A stretch of 64,000 nt of DNA, from NCBI RefSeq assembly GCF_014467015.1, contig NZ_CP058559.1, positions 2,294,001 through 2,358,000 of the forward strand, given 5' to 3'. Positions 1 through 7,868 of this stretch are shown here, one piece after another (the first letter of the stretch is position 1; every line of letters starts with the position of its first letter). Both the position numbers and the translations under genes were made by a program. Below the pieces are notes generated by a model. The model saw only the letters and a list, made by a program, of their open reading frames with translations. It searched no databases and was not told where the DNA came from. Source of the DNA: Alkalicella caledoniensis. GTDB lineage: Bacteria; Bacillota; Proteinivoracia; Proteinivoracales; Proteinivoracaceae.

Positions 1-345
1 GGAATAATCAGTATACCCGTGGATTTCCCCCAAGGTTATAGCTACCTATACAATGGGGTCTTTACCATAAGAGTCGACTCGCCAAGGGCAATTATGCGCC
101 TACAAGAATCAAGGGAGTACTCTTGCAATGGAGAAAAACAACAACCATATAATTGCGTAGAAAGAACCATAGGCTCCATAACAATGGACAATATTAAATA
201 TGGTAGATACTCAGGTGAAATCCAAATTGTAAGAGAAGCCTTAGCCCAAGACGAAAGAGTAAATGTAATCGGCAACATAAAACCTGAATACCTAAGGATA
301 ATGAACTGTGTCAAAAACACCAAAAAAATAAGGTTTGTAAAATAA
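1..345 (+). CDS. MupG/DUF871-family protein, C-terminal part (5' end outside window)
   Basis: The reading frame is open from base 1 and ends at 345, so only the last 114 codons are present; the GTG at 19 is probably internal. The fragment resembles the C-terminal cyclophilin-like domain of DUF871/MupG proteins, with the run NIKYGRYSGEIQIV followed by DERVNVIG and a closing KIRFVK. Family members such as MupG are cytoplasmic 6-phospho-N-acetylmuramidases used in cell-wall recycling; the catalytic barrel would lie upstream of the window. A strong hairpin overlapping the stop ends the transcript. The family call rests on remembered motifs. Confidence 0.6.
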   Translation, partial: GIISIPVDFPQGYSYLYNGVFTIRVDSPRAIMRLQESREYSCNGEKQQPYNCVERTIGSITMDNIKYGRYSGEIQIVREALAQDERVNVIGNIKPEYLRIMNCVKNTKKIRFVK

Positions 346-370
346 ACACCCTTTGTTGGGTGTTTATTTT
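340..370 (+). terminator. Intrinsic terminator of the first gene
   Basis: AAATAAACACCC pairs with GGGTGTTTATTT around a short loop and runs into TTTT. It overlaps the stop of the upstream gene. Confidence 0.85.
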
Positions 371-371
371 C

Positions 372-398
372 GGTAGGGGCAGGGCTCCGTACCTGCCC
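372..398. repeat. Dispersed GC-rich hairpin repeat, copy 1
   Basis: GGTAGGGGCAGGGCTC followed by ACCTGCCC forms a GGGCAGG/CCTGCCC hairpin. Almost the same unit occurs at 2210-2236. GC-rich elements of this size are scattered through many clostridial genomes, and no function is claimed. Confidence 0.7.
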
Positions 399-512
399 GG
401 ACCCACGAAAATGTCAAGGATATTGATCGAAGAGTAAAATTGTATAAACTTGAATACATCTACAATTCACTGTAAAATTAAATGAATAACCTGAAAAAAC
501 GGAGTGAGTCAA

Positions 513-863
513 ATGAACAACGAAAAATACTGGAAAGCATTAGAACACTTAGTTTCCACATCAAAGATAATAATAGACAGACCCAAAGGAACCCGCCACC
601 CAACAGCAACGCAAATAATCTACCCACTAGATTACGGATACTTAGAAGGGACATCAGCAGGAGATGGAGAAGGAATAGATGTATGGCTAGGAACTCAAAA
701 AGAAAGACAAGTAGATGCCATAATATGCAGTGTAGACCTAACCAAACGAGACGCAGAAATCAAAATCCTAATAGGTTGCACAGAACAAGAAAAAGAGACA
801 ATACATAAGTTCCACAATCAGCTTGAACCAATTAGCGGGATGCTGATAAAAAGAAGCAAATAA
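513..863 (+). CDS. Small inorganic-pyrophosphatase-like protein
   Basis: This 116-residue protein contains IIIDRPKGTRHP, then IYPLDYGYLEGTSAGDGEGIDVW. That matches the core of family I soluble pyrophosphatases (YP-x-(N/D)YGY...DGD/E-x-(I/L)DV), which hydrolyse pyrophosphate with Mg2+ in the cytoplasm. It is much shorter than the usual 175 residues and lacks the N-terminal strands and the later Asp/Lys cluster, so activity is not certain. ATG at 513 is chosen because GGAG lies 8 bases upstream; a GTG at 504 overlaps that site. It stands alone, followed by a hairpin at 862-881. Confidence 0.65.
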   Translation: MNNEKYWKALEHLVSTSKIIIDRPKGTRHPTATQIIYPLDYGYLEGTSAGDGEGIDVWLGTQKERQVDAIICSVDLTKRDAEIKILIGCTEQEKETIHKFHNQLEPISGMLIKRSK

Positions 864-881
864 ACCCCTATGAAGGGGTTT
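862..881 (+). terminator. Weak hairpin terminator
   Basis: AAACCCC and GGGGTTT pair across the stop codon of the pyrophosphatase-like gene. There is no good T run after the stem, so termination may be weak. Confidence 0.5.
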
Positions 882-975
882 ACTAGGAGTTGCAAAAATT
901 TGCTTTATCTATAAGCTATAAGCTAAAAGCCAACTGCCTAATTATTAAAGAATTATTAAATCTATATAGATAATA

Positions 976-1005
976 TTGTAAAAAAATGATAATTTAGGCT
1001 ATAAT
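976..1005 (+). promoter_or_regulatory. Promoter of the GNAT leader
   Basis: TTGTAA (976-981) and TATAAT (1000-1005) are separated by 18 bases and point at the leader ORF and attenuator in front of the GNAT gene. Confidence 0.55.
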
Positions 1006-1038
1006 CTATTCATAACGTAGAATGGAAGGGGTTAAAAA

Positions 1039-1059
1039 ATGATAATTACTACTTGCTAA
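1039..1059 (+). CDS. Putative 6-codon leader peptide MIITTC
   Basis: A GGAAGGGG site at 1023-1030 precedes ATG-ATA-ATT-ACT-ACT-TGC-TAA. The end of this mini-ORF (1048-1060) is complementary to 1124-1136, GTTATGCAAGTAG. A terminator hairpin lies further down at 1221-1257. Layouts like this are typical of ribosome-mediated attenuators before antibiotic resistance genes. The peptide itself is an inference. Confidence 0.4.
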   Translation: MIITTC

Positions 1060-1257
1060 CTTTATTATCAACAGGATAATTAGTGCAAAAGTTGTACGCC
1101 TATTTGGGTCTGTACTTCTATTTGTTATGCAAGTAGAGTTAATATAGATTAAATCATTTTTAACTACCTATATCCTGGTATTCAATTACCATGATAAGAC
1201 ATGCAAATCCCAATGATTTTAACCTGTAATTAGCTTCTAATTACAGGTTTATATTTT
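1048..1257 (+). promoter_or_regulatory. Candidate attenuator leader with terminator
   Basis: The stretch between promoter and GNAT gene holds two exclusive-looking structures: the mini-ORF tail paired with 1124-1136, and a perfect 13-bp stem AACCTGTAATTAG/CTAATTACAGGTT (1221-1249) followed by TATATTTTT. The terminator sits about 60 bases before the GNAT start, so readthrough would control the gene. Confidence 0.5.
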
Positions 1258-1314
1258 TAGGCAGACTGAATAGGCCCTTTGTATGTTTTAAAAAAACTTA
1301 AGGGGGAAATGAAG

Positions 1315-2205
1315 ATGACAATTAAATTTAGAAATTATGTACAAAAAGAGCGGTTTGGGAGTGACTATCACAAGGTGATTGAATTCTTGAAACGCATAAA
1401 TCAAGAAGAAGTAGTGAGGCCAAACTTTCAATGGTCAAGATGGGCCTGGTTTATAAGTCGACCCTTAGATAATGAGGAGCAAAAGAACCTAATTGGCCTT
1501 TGGGAAGATGAAGGTAAGATTGTGGCACTTGCAACATTTGAATTATTTTTTGGAAATGTATATGTTATCGTAGATAAAGGTTATAATTTTTTACTACAAG
1601 AGATTATTTCATATTCCATAGATAACCTATCCAACGACGGAGAACTAAAGATCATAATAAATGATAACGATAAAGAATTTCAATCTATGGCAGCAAAAAA
1701 CGGATTTAGGCCTACTGAAAAAAAACAGTGTGTTGCAAAGCTGGAAATAACTGATAACTTGGACTATAACCTTCCAGAGGGATTTACCGTAACTAGCATG
1801 GCAGACAACTGGGACTTTCATCAGTACAACAGTGTAATGTGGAAAGGATTTGGATCCAAAGGAGAGCCAGACCAAAGTCCTGAAATGATTGATTGGAGAA
1901 AGACCATGTTAAGTAGTCCACACCTAACGCCTGAGATTACCATAGCAGTAGTCGCCCCAAATGGAAACTATGCTTCCCATTGTGGACTGTGGTACCACCC
2001 AGAAGAGGGCTATGCCAATGTGGAGCCAGTGGCAACAGATCCAGACTATCGCAAAATGGGTCTAGCTAAAGCTGCTATATATGAATCAGTTTTACGGGCA
2101 GCAAAATTAGGTGCAAAAGAAGCATATGTGGTATCATCACAGCAGTTTTATTATAATATCGGATTTAGACCCCACTGCACAGAAACATGGTGGGAGTTAG
2201 TTTAG
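1315..2205 (+). CDS. Tandem GNAT-type acetyltransferase
   Basis: This 296-residue protein transfers an acyl group from acyl-CoA in its C-terminal GNAT domain. That domain shows VEPVATDPDYRKMGLAKAAI, matching the (V/T)xPxxRxxGLA pyrophosphate-binding motif A. It ends in YYNIGFRP, the usual GNAT motif-B region. The N-terminal half looks like a second, degenerate GNAT fold (VALATFELFFGNVYVIV). ATG at 1315 lies 8 bases after AGGGGG and is preferred to ATG 1309 or an upstream TTG. The attenuator-like leader suggests induction by a ribosome-targeting compound, but the substrate is unknown. Confidence 0.75.
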   Translation: MTIKFRNYVQKERFGSDYHKVIEFLKRINQEEVVRPNFQWSRWAWFISRPLDNEEQKNLIGLWEDEGKIVALATFELFFGNVYVIVDKGYNFLLQEIISYSIDNLSNDGELKIIINDNDKEFQSMAAKNGFRPTEKKQCVAKLEITDNLDYNLPEGFTVTSMADNWDFHQYNSVMWKGFGSKGEPDQSPEMIDWRKTMLSSPHLTPEITIAVVAPNGNYASHCGLWYHPEEGYANVEPVATDPDYRKMGLAKAAIYESVLRAAKLGAKEAYVVSSQQFYYNIGFRPHCTETWWELV

Positions 2206-2209
2206 TGAG

Positions 2210-2236
2210 GTAGGGGCAGGGCTCGCACCTGCCCCT
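2210..2236. repeat. Dispersed GC-rich hairpin repeat, copy 2
   Basis: A second copy of the unit at 372-398 lies directly after the GNAT stop, with GGGGCAGG and CCTGCCCC as arms. Confidence 0.7.
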
Positions 2237-2338
2237 TACATTTAATGTCTAGCTTTCGACTGCTTTATAGTTATAGTGTACTAACCTGTTGATAAGGGAT
2301 AACCATTTATCAAAGGAATATTTATATTGGAGGTAGTG

Positions 2339-3829
2339 ATGAGGAAAAAATTAGCAACCCTAGGATTATTTTTAGTTTTAGCTATAATTCCCTATACTTT
2401 TACGTACAATGGGTACGTGAAAACAGAAAGCATGGATGCACTTGTTGAAAGTTTAGAAACAGAAACCCCGAATTTACTAGAAAAATATAAAATACCAGGG
2501 GCAGCAATATCAATAATAGAAAATGGGAATGTAAGATGGATCGGGACCTTCGGAAATGCCGATATTGAAGGGGAAGTGGAAGTTAGTAAAGAATCAGTGT
2601 TCCAAGTTGCTTCCATTTCTAAGTCCGTTACAGCCCTTGGAATCATGAGGTTAGTCGAGCAAGGGAAAATCAGTCTAAATGAGCCAATTGAAAGTTATAT
2701 ATCGAGATGGGAAATACCTGAATCCATATACGATAAGAATGATGTTACTATAAGACGATTATTAAGCCATACCTCGGGATTATCTGTAGGAGGAGGTTAC
2801 CCAGGTTATGAACCATCTAAAGAATTACCAACACTAGAAGAATCACTAAGTGGTATTGGAGGGGGTTCAAGGCCTGTGGAATTGGTTAGAAAATCAGGCA
2901 CACAATATAGTTACTCAGGTGGAGGGTATAACTTACTACAATTATTGATAGAAGAAGTCACTGGTAGGGAATTTGCTACCTTCATGAAAGAAGATATATT
3001 AATCCCCTTTGGTATGAACAGCAGTAGTTTTCTCTGGGAGGAAAATTTACGAGGTAACACTGCTAAGGCTTATGACGTTAACTTAGAACTACTACCTAAC
3101 TACCTATTTATTGAAAAGGCCGCCGCGGGGTTATATACAACAATTGAAGATATGAGTAAGCTTGTAATAGGAGAAATAGAGAGCTACAATGGGTCAGGAA
3201 TTTTTCAATCAGAAACTATTAGAGAAATGTACGAACCAGTTCTTGAAGTAAAGGGTCTAGAAGGATTTATATATGATAACACTGCTTTGGGCCATTTTGT
3301 AAATTTAGATAGTAATAGCAATATGATAGTATCCCATGATGGAGGAAACAACGGCTGGAGAGCAAATTTTAGTTTGGCACCAAAAGAAGGTAATGGTGTG
3401 GTCATATTAACAAATGGAAATAACGGGGATTATCTATTAACTGAAGTGTTGAACTCTTGGCATTACACAAACTTCCAAGAAGACCGTTCCTTCGATAAGT
3501 TAGAACATAGGGTTATTGCAACTATATATTCCCTGACATCTGTACTTGTACTTTGGTCAGGGCTAGTAATTATGAAAATAGCTAAGGGAGTTAAAGATGG
3601 TAGAGTAGAAGTTAAGGTATTTTCGAGAAAAATAACCTTATTTATCAAATGCTTTATATGCGCAGTTTTAATACTTGTACTTTACCTGATATATATGATT
3701 CTAGTTCCGATATTGGGTTTTATATACCCAGGCATAGGAAGTATATTATTTACAGGCATACTAATTCGAAGCATACTAATAGTTATTCAAATATTCATTA
3801 CCACAAAACCAGAAGGATTAGCCATCTAA
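2339..3829 (+). CDS. Membrane-anchored serine beta-lactamase-like hydrolase (class C / PBP4* family)
   Basis: The 496-residue protein begins with an uncleaved-type signal (LGLFLVLAIIPY). The extracellular beta-lactamase-related domain carries the catalytic SISK tetrad (SxxK) near residue 93 and a YSYSGGGYNLLQ box at the Tyr motif, then HDGGNNGW as the likely KTG equivalent. About 110 C-terminal residues form three membrane segments. Such proteins act outside the cell as D-aminopeptidases or esterases; the substrate cannot be told. ATG 2339 follows GGAGG with a 5-base gap. It is a single-gene unit ending in a strong terminator at 3832. Confidence 0.8.
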   Translation: MRKKLATLGLFLVLAIIPYTFTYNGYVKTESMDALVESLETETPNLLEKYKIPGAAISIIENGNVRWIGTFGNADIEGEVEVSKESVFQVASISKSVTALGIMRLVEQGKISLNEPIESYISRWEIPESIYDKNDVTIRRLLSHTSGLSVGGGYPGYEPSKELPTLEESLSGIGGGSRPVELVRKSGTQYSYSGGGYNLLQLLIEEVTGREFATFMKEDILIPFGMNSSSFLWEENLRGNTAKAYDVNLELLPNYLFIEKAAAGLYTTIEDMSKLVIGEIESYNGSGIFQSETIREMYEPVLEVKGLEGFIYDNTALGHFVNLDSNSNMIVSHDGGNNGWRANFSLAPKEGNGVVILTNGNNGDYLLTEVLNSWHYTNFQEDRSFDKLEHRVIATIYSLTSVLVLWSGLVIMKIAKGVKDGRVEVKVFSRKITLFIKCFICAVLILVLYLIYMILVPILGFIYPGIGSILFTGILIRSILIVIQIFITTKPEGLAI

Positions 3830-3831
3830 TA

Positions 3832-3865
3832 GAAATAACCCACAGCATAAGCTGTGGGTTATTTC
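3832..3865 (+). terminator. Intrinsic terminator after the beta-lactamase-like gene
   Basis: GAAATAACCCACAGC and GCTGTGGGTTATTTC form a 15-bp stem with a 4-base loop. The symmetry suggests it could work in both directions. Confidence 0.8.
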
Positions 3866-3947
3866 TGTGGTATTGGACTAAAGGTTTTGCATCTTACCAA
3901 TTAAATGGATATAATAAAGGTAACATCCAAATAAAGGAGCTCAAATA

Positions 3948-5300
3948 ATGCTAAAAAAAGATGATATAGTTGAAATAAAGATTGAAGATGTAACACACGA
4001 AGGAGAAGGTGTAGGAAAAATAGATGGCTTTGCCCTATTCGTACCTAAAACAGTAACGGGGGATGTGGTTAAAGCAAAGGTTATTAGCACAAAAAAAGCC
4101 TATGGCCGTGCACTAATAGAAGAGATAATAACTCCTTCACCCCATAGAGTAGAACCCAAATGTAGTGTTTATGACGACTGTGGCGGCTGTAATCTACAAC
4201 ATGCTAGCTATGAGCACCAAATGCAGATAAAAAGAAAGATAGTATCCGATGCCATAAAAAGAATAGGTGGCTTTGAAGACGTTCCTGTACATGAAACCCT
4301 TTCAGCAGACAGCGAGAACTACCGTAACAAAATGCAAGCACCTGTGGGAATAATCGAAGGTAAAACTGTGGCAGGATTCTATAAACCTCGCAGCCACGAT
4401 ATTGTAGAAACAGAAAGCTGTACCATCCAACATAGTCACAACAATCACATATTAAACAACATTGTAAAAGCTGTACGTGAGCTAGAAATTCCCCCATACG
4501 AAGAAAAGACAGGTAAAGGAACAATCCGTCATATCATGACAAGGGTGGGAGTAGCCACAAACCAAACCATGGCCGTAATAGTGGTAACAGATAAAACCTT
4601 CCACAAAAAGGGGGATCTAGTTACTAAAATAAGAAAGTTACTACCAAAGCTCACAACCCTAGTTATAAACGTAAACAACAAAAAAACCAACGTTATTCTA
4701 GGGGAAGAAAGCCAAGTAGTGTTTGGCCCAGGATATATAGAAGAGATATCACAAGACATAACCTTTAAAATCTCTCCACTATCCTTCTTCCAAGTAAACC
4801 CTAAAGGGATGGAGCTTCTATATAACAAAGCAGTGGAATACGCAAGTCTGACCGGAGAAGAAAATGTAATAGACGCTTACTGTGGACTAGGAAGTATCAG
4901 CCTATTTATGGCTAAAAAGGCAAGGGAAGTAATTGGCATAGAAGTAGTGCCCCAAGCAGTAGCTGATGCCAATGAAAACGCCAAAATTAACAAAATAGAA
5001 AACGTAAAATTCATAGAAGGAAAAGCAGAAGAAATCATGGTAGACCTAGCGGAAAAAGGAGAGTACAACGACGTAGTTGTACTAGATCCTCCAAGAAAAG
5101 GATGCGAAGAATCCTTACTTGTAGCCATCAAAAGAATGGCCCCAGAAAAAGTAGTATACGTATCCTGTAACCCTTCAACACTGGCAAGGGATCTAAAAAT
5201 ATTGTGCCAAAATGAAGACTACAAACTAGAAGAAGTACAGCCAGTAGACATGTTCCCACATACGGGACATGTAGAAGTTGTCTGTAAATTAAGCAGGTAA
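3948..5300 (+). CDS. rlmD: 23S rRNA (uracil-5-)-methyltransferase RlmD/RumA
   Basis: The 450-residue enzyme uses S-adenosylmethionine to methylate C5 of a uracil in 23S rRNA. It starts with a TRAM RNA-binding domain (residues 1-60). Then come the Fe-S ligands C-x5-C-x2-C (CSVYDDCGGC, about residue 71) and a fourth Cys in ESCTIQH. The methylase domain shows DAYCGLGSISLF, LDPPRKGCEES and the catalytic VSCNPSTLARD. The start follows AAAGGAG. The last residues, EVVCKLSR, come from the integrated element: the 15-bp core at 5258-5272 recurs at 20059 in front of the native-looking tail. The joint leaves a full-length, probably active enzyme. Confidence 0.92.
   Translation: MLKKDDIVEIKIEDVTHEGEGVGKIDGFALFVPKTVTGDVVKAKVISTKKAYGRALIEEIITPSPHRVEPKCSVYDDCGGCNLQHASYEHQMQIKRKIVSDAIKRIGGFEDVPVHETLSADSENYRNKMQAPVGIIEGKTVAGFYKPRSHDIVETESCTIQHSHNNHILNNIVKAVRELEIPPYEEKTGKGTIRHIMTRVGVATNQTMAVIVVTDKTFHKKGDLVTKIRKLLPKLTTLVINVNNKKTNVILGEESQVVFGPGYIEEISQDITFKISPLSFFQVNPKGMELLYNKAVEYASLTGEENVIDAYCGLGSISLFMAKKAREVIGIEVVPQAVADANENAKINKIENVKFIEGKAEEIMVDLAEKGEYNDVVVLDPPRKGCEESLLVAIKRMAPEKVVYVSCNPSTLARDLKILCQNEDYKLEEVQPVDMFPHTGHVEVVCKLSR
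5258..5272 (+). other. attL: attL core inside the 3' end of rlmD
   Basis: ACATACGGGACATGT is repeated exactly at 20059-20073. Upstream of the left copy is rlmD. Downstream of the right copy, the same frame continues as HVECVARLTRVKVNTMF-stop, the displaced native tail. Confidence 0.8.
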
Positions 5301-5327
5301 ATCAATGGTTTCAGGGTTTTGACAAAT

Positions 5328-5354
5328 AAAAAAGGGTGGTTTTGCCACCCTTTT
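5328..5354 (-). terminator. Terminator of the integrase gene
   Basis: AAAAGGGTGG pairs with CCACCCTTTT around TTTTG. On the minus strand it is followed by TTTTTTATTTG, just after the integrase stop. A related hairpin plus trailing CCACCC occurs near the right end (19881-19913). Confidence 0.8.
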
Positions 5355-5360
5355 GCCACC

Positions 5361-6575
5361 CTATTTTGGTTGTGGGTGGCAGACCTTTTCAAATATATCA
5401 ACAGTATCTTTGGACATCTTTTCAGTTGCATGGGTATAGGTGTCCATTGTGGTTGTAAGCCTGGAATGACCAAGCCTTGTTTGAACATCCTTCATATTAG
5501 CACCATTTTCAATAAGCAGGGTGGCATGTGTGTGCCTTAAAGCATGGAAGTTGAACTGAATTAGAAGTTCATAGTTTATGACCCTGCTGCAATATCTAAT
5601 GGTTTCAGGTGTGACCAATCCACCATCTTCCTTGGTGCAAACATATTGAAGCTGGGTGTCAGTTGTCTTGAATTCCTTTGTTCCATCAACAGAATAAATC
5701 CTTTCATTCTTGTCCACATAATACTGGTTATAATGCTTCCCATACTTCAGGCGGTTTTCCATTTGCCATTTCTTATGCTTCTTCAGAATGTCAAGCAAGG
5801 TTTTCCCAATTGGTATTTTCCTTACTGATGATTCTGTTTTGGTTGAACCAAAATACCATTGCTTTTTTTCCTTCTTCAGTAAGATTTTATTGATTTCAAT
5901 TACCTTGTTTTCCAGGTCAATATCTTCCCAAGTTAAAGCACAACATTCCCCAACCCTTGTTCCAGTGTGATAAGCAATCTGCAAAGGGATGTAAAAAGAA
6001 TTGCCCTGGGGGAAGCGGTCAATAATCCTTTGGAATTCATCCTGGGTGATAACCTTCCTGTCAGTGTCATATTTCTTGTTTTCATTCTTTGGCAGCTTTA
6101 CATATTGCATTGGGTTGTCCTTGATGAACTTGTAAGGGTGAACTGCTGCCTTGAATGAACCTGAAAGCACTGAAATAATATTGACCAAGTAATTCTTTGC
6201 AAAACCTTGGGTTGACTTTTCATTTACAAACTGCTGAAGAACAGCAGGGGTGATGGATTTCAGTTTGTACGAACCAATGGCTGGCTTGATGTGGTTAGTG
6301 ATGATTCGTGAATATCCGTCAATGGTGTTATACTTACAATTCATTTCAACATAGTTTTTCAGCCAATAATCCATGTAATCAGCAACAGAAATTTCACTTG
6401 GTTCAAATAAAAGACCTGCATTTTCATATTCCTGAAGTGCTTTTCTTAATGCAGCTTCAGCTTCCTTCTTGGTGTTCCCACCCTTCCTTTCAATCTTCTT
6501 TCTTTTCCCTTCTACCTTGCCCAAGTCAAAATAATAATACCAACTGCTTCCACGTTTCCTTACTCCACCTTTCAT
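5361..6575 (-). CDS. int: Tyrosine recombinase / phage integrase
   Basis: The 404-residue protein is a site-specific tyrosine recombinase of the Tn916/phage type. An N-terminal AP2-like arm-binding region (KRGSSWYYYFDLG) is followed by a SAM-like core-binding domain (ISVADYMDYWLKNYV). The catalytic domain has Arg in YHTGTRVGECCAL, HALRH (H-x-x-R), LGHSRLTTT and the nucleophile Tyr in MDTYTH. ATG 6575 is preferred over TTG 6581 because AAAGGTGG ends 7 bases before it. The gene points at the attL core 90 bp away, as expected for an integrase that recombines within rlmD. Confidence 0.93.
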   Translation of the reverse strand: MKGGVRKRGSSWYYYFDLGKVEGKRKKIERKGGNTKKEAEAALRKALQEYENAGLLFEPSEISVADYMDYWLKNYVEMNCKYNTIDGYSRIITNHIKPAIGSYKLKSITPAVLQQFVNEKSTQGFAKNYLVNIISVLSGSFKAAVHPYKFIKDNPMQYVKLPKNENKKYDTDRKVITQDEFQRIIDRFPQGNSFYIPLQIAYHTGTRVGECCALTWEDIDLENKVIEINKILLKKEKKQWYFGSTKTESSVRKIPIGKTLLDILKKHKKWQMENRLKYGKHYNQYYVDKNERIYSVDGTKEFKTTDTQLQYVCTKEDGGLVTPETIRYCSRVINYELLIQFNFHALRHTHATLLIENGANMKDVQTRLGHSRLTTTMDTYTHATEKMSKDTVDIFEKVCHPQPK

Positions 6576-6595
6576 ATTCAAACCACCTTTCTTAA

Positions 6596-6712
6596 TTGTT
6601 CCAAAGGTGATAAAATGCTATAATTATTATGAGTTGGTGCATTTATCCCTTTGGGTAAGTGTATCTAATAATCCCTTGGTGTTGGTAGCACCAGGGGGTT
6701 ATTTTTTTTTAT
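6596..6712 (+). ncRNA. Candidate small RNA between int and the repressor gene
   Basis: A plus-strand promoter, TTGTTC (6596-6601), 17-base spacer and TATAAT (6619-6624), is followed about 45 bases later by a 15-bp stem (6667-6705, two G-U pairs) and an unbroken run of eight or more T. Both flanking genes lie on the minus strand. This predicts an RNA of about 80 nt. A short MSWCIYPFG frame starts nearly at the expected transcript start and is unlikely to be translated. Confidence 0.45.
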
Positions 6713-7185
6713 TTCTTGCTTTCATCAGCCTTGAAAATCTCGAATTCTATGGATTTTTTTATAATATCTTGAAATTCATCAAATTCTTCTTCAGTAAATG
6801 AAATAGTCTTTTTATCCTTACTCAAACTGACAACAAAGGTTTCATTGTCCCCATCAGTCAATGATTCATCATCCCGCATATCCTTTTCAATACGAACCAG
6901 GTATTTAATTGATTCCAAGTATCTTATGAAACTGGTTAATTCTTCACTTTGTTCTGCAAGAATTATGTTTTCTTCCCTTTCCATTGGTACATCATAACCC
7001 ATTAACCAACCTTCATTTACATTCAAGGCTTTAGCAAGATGAAATATTGCATTTTGCTTTGGTTGCCTATCACCATTTTCATACTTCCTGATGCTTATTT
7101 CTGAAATGGATGATAGCTTTGACAATTCTTTTTGAGTTAAATCTCTTTCCTTTCTCAAAGACCTAATTCTTTCACCTATATTCAT
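6709..7185 (-). CDS. CI-like phage repressor (XRE family)
   Basis: The 158-residue protein has an N-terminal helix-turn-helix (IGERIRSLRKERDLTQKELSKLSSIS, then ISIRKYENGDRQPK), followed by an acidic C-terminal half with no clear peptidase motif. It probably represses the divergent early operon that starts at 7385. The space between them holds four GATACAAA half sites and a consensus promoter. ATG 7185 has GGAGGTGAT 8 bases upstream; an upstream TTG overlaps that site. Without a self-cleavage domain, induction may need an antirepressor. Confidence 0.85.
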   Translation of the reverse strand: MNIGERIRSLRKERDLTQKELSKLSSISEISIRKYENGDRQPKQNAIFHLAKALNVNEGWLMGYDVPMEREENIILAEQSEELTSFIRYLESIKYLVRIEKDMRDDESLTDGDNETFVVSLSKDKKTISFTEEEFDEFQDIIKKSIEFEIFKADESKK

Positions 7186-7227
7186 TCCTTTTATCACCTC
7201 CAAATTTAGTGTAGCACATTCAAAGTG

Positions 7228-7330
7228 AAAATAAAAGATACAAAAAGAACTATTTCAACATTGACAGATAAAAATGTATCTGATAAGATAATAACAGATA
7301 CAAAAGTTACTGTCAATGAAATTTGTATCG
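7228..7330. promoter_or_regulatory. Lysogeny switch: rightward promoter and repressor operators
   Basis: TTGACA (7261-7266), 17 bases and TAAGAT (7284-7289) form a rightward promoter. Half sites of GATACAAA/TTTGTATC lie near 7237, 7275 (TGTATC), 7297 and 7322, flanking and overlapping the promoter between two divergent XRE genes. Confidence 0.65.
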
Positions 7331-7384
7331 AAAACTGAACTTTTTATTAAGAAAAGTTCAAGAACTTATGAAAGGGGATAGAAA

Positions 7385-7591
7385 ATGATGAAATTGGATT
7401 CTCAAAAGCTTTTAATTGGAATGGCAAATGCTTGTATCACGATTACTGAACTTGCAGAAAAATCCAATGTTTCAAGACCAGCATTAACCAAGTTCACCAC
7501 TGGTAAGAGTAATCCCAAGCCTGCAACAATTGGTAAGCTGGCAAAGGCATTGGATGTCAAGGTTGAAGATTTGATTGAAAGGGGTGAATAA
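7385..7591 (+). CDS. Cro-like XRE-family regulator
   Basis: The 68-residue protein is a single helix-turn-helix domain (ITITELAEKSNVSRPALTKF) of the Cro/XRE type. It is the first gene of the rightward operon and faces the CI-like gene, so it is probably the counter-repressor of the switch. ATG 7385 follows AAAGGGG. The next gene starts 2 bases after its stop, which suggests coupled translation. Confidence 0.8.
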   Translation: MMKLDSQKLLIGMANACITITELAEKSNVSRPALTKFTTGKSNPKPATIGKLAKALDVKVEDLIERGE

Positions 7592-7593
7592 GG

Positions 7594-7830
7594 ATGCGGG
7601 AAATCAAAGATGATGACATTTTATACACAGTGGCAGAAGTTGCAAAGATAATGCGAACAAACCCCGCTTATGTTTATGAACTGATAAAAGCTAATTTGCT
7701 TCCAGTTCTTAAATTGGGCAGCTATAAGGTCAGAAAAGATGATTTGCTGGAATTCCTTGAAACGCATGTAGGGATGGATTTGAGTAACCCCCATCAAATT
7801 AAACAGCTTGAAGTAAGTAAAGGCGAATGA
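7594..7830 (+). CDS. Excisionase-like HTH protein, copy 1
   Basis: The 78-residue MerR-like winged-helix protein resembles DNA-binding excisionase-family proteins (TVAEVAKIMRTNPAYVYELI, then LKLGSYKVRKDDLLEFL). These bend DNA at attachment sites or act as small regulators. It is translationally coupled to the cro-like gene. A clear paralogue sits at 19364-19693, close to the other end of the element. Confidence 0.75.
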   Translation: MREIKDDDILYTVAEVAKIMRTNPAYVYELIKANLLPVLKLGSYKVRKDDLLEFLETHVGMDLSNPHQIKQLEVSKGE

Positions 7831-7868
7831 TGATATGGAACTTATTACTGAAAGGCAGGTGATATTGC

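Noticed and set aside
482-808. A 108-residue Arg/Asn-rich frame
   Set aside because: It is a shifted reading of the pyrophosphatase-like gene, whose own frame has a good ribosome site and family motifs.
3649-3948. A 99-residue frame between the beta-lactamase-like gene and rlmD
   Set aside because: It overlaps the membrane-domain coding region in another frame and runs through the terminator at 3832.
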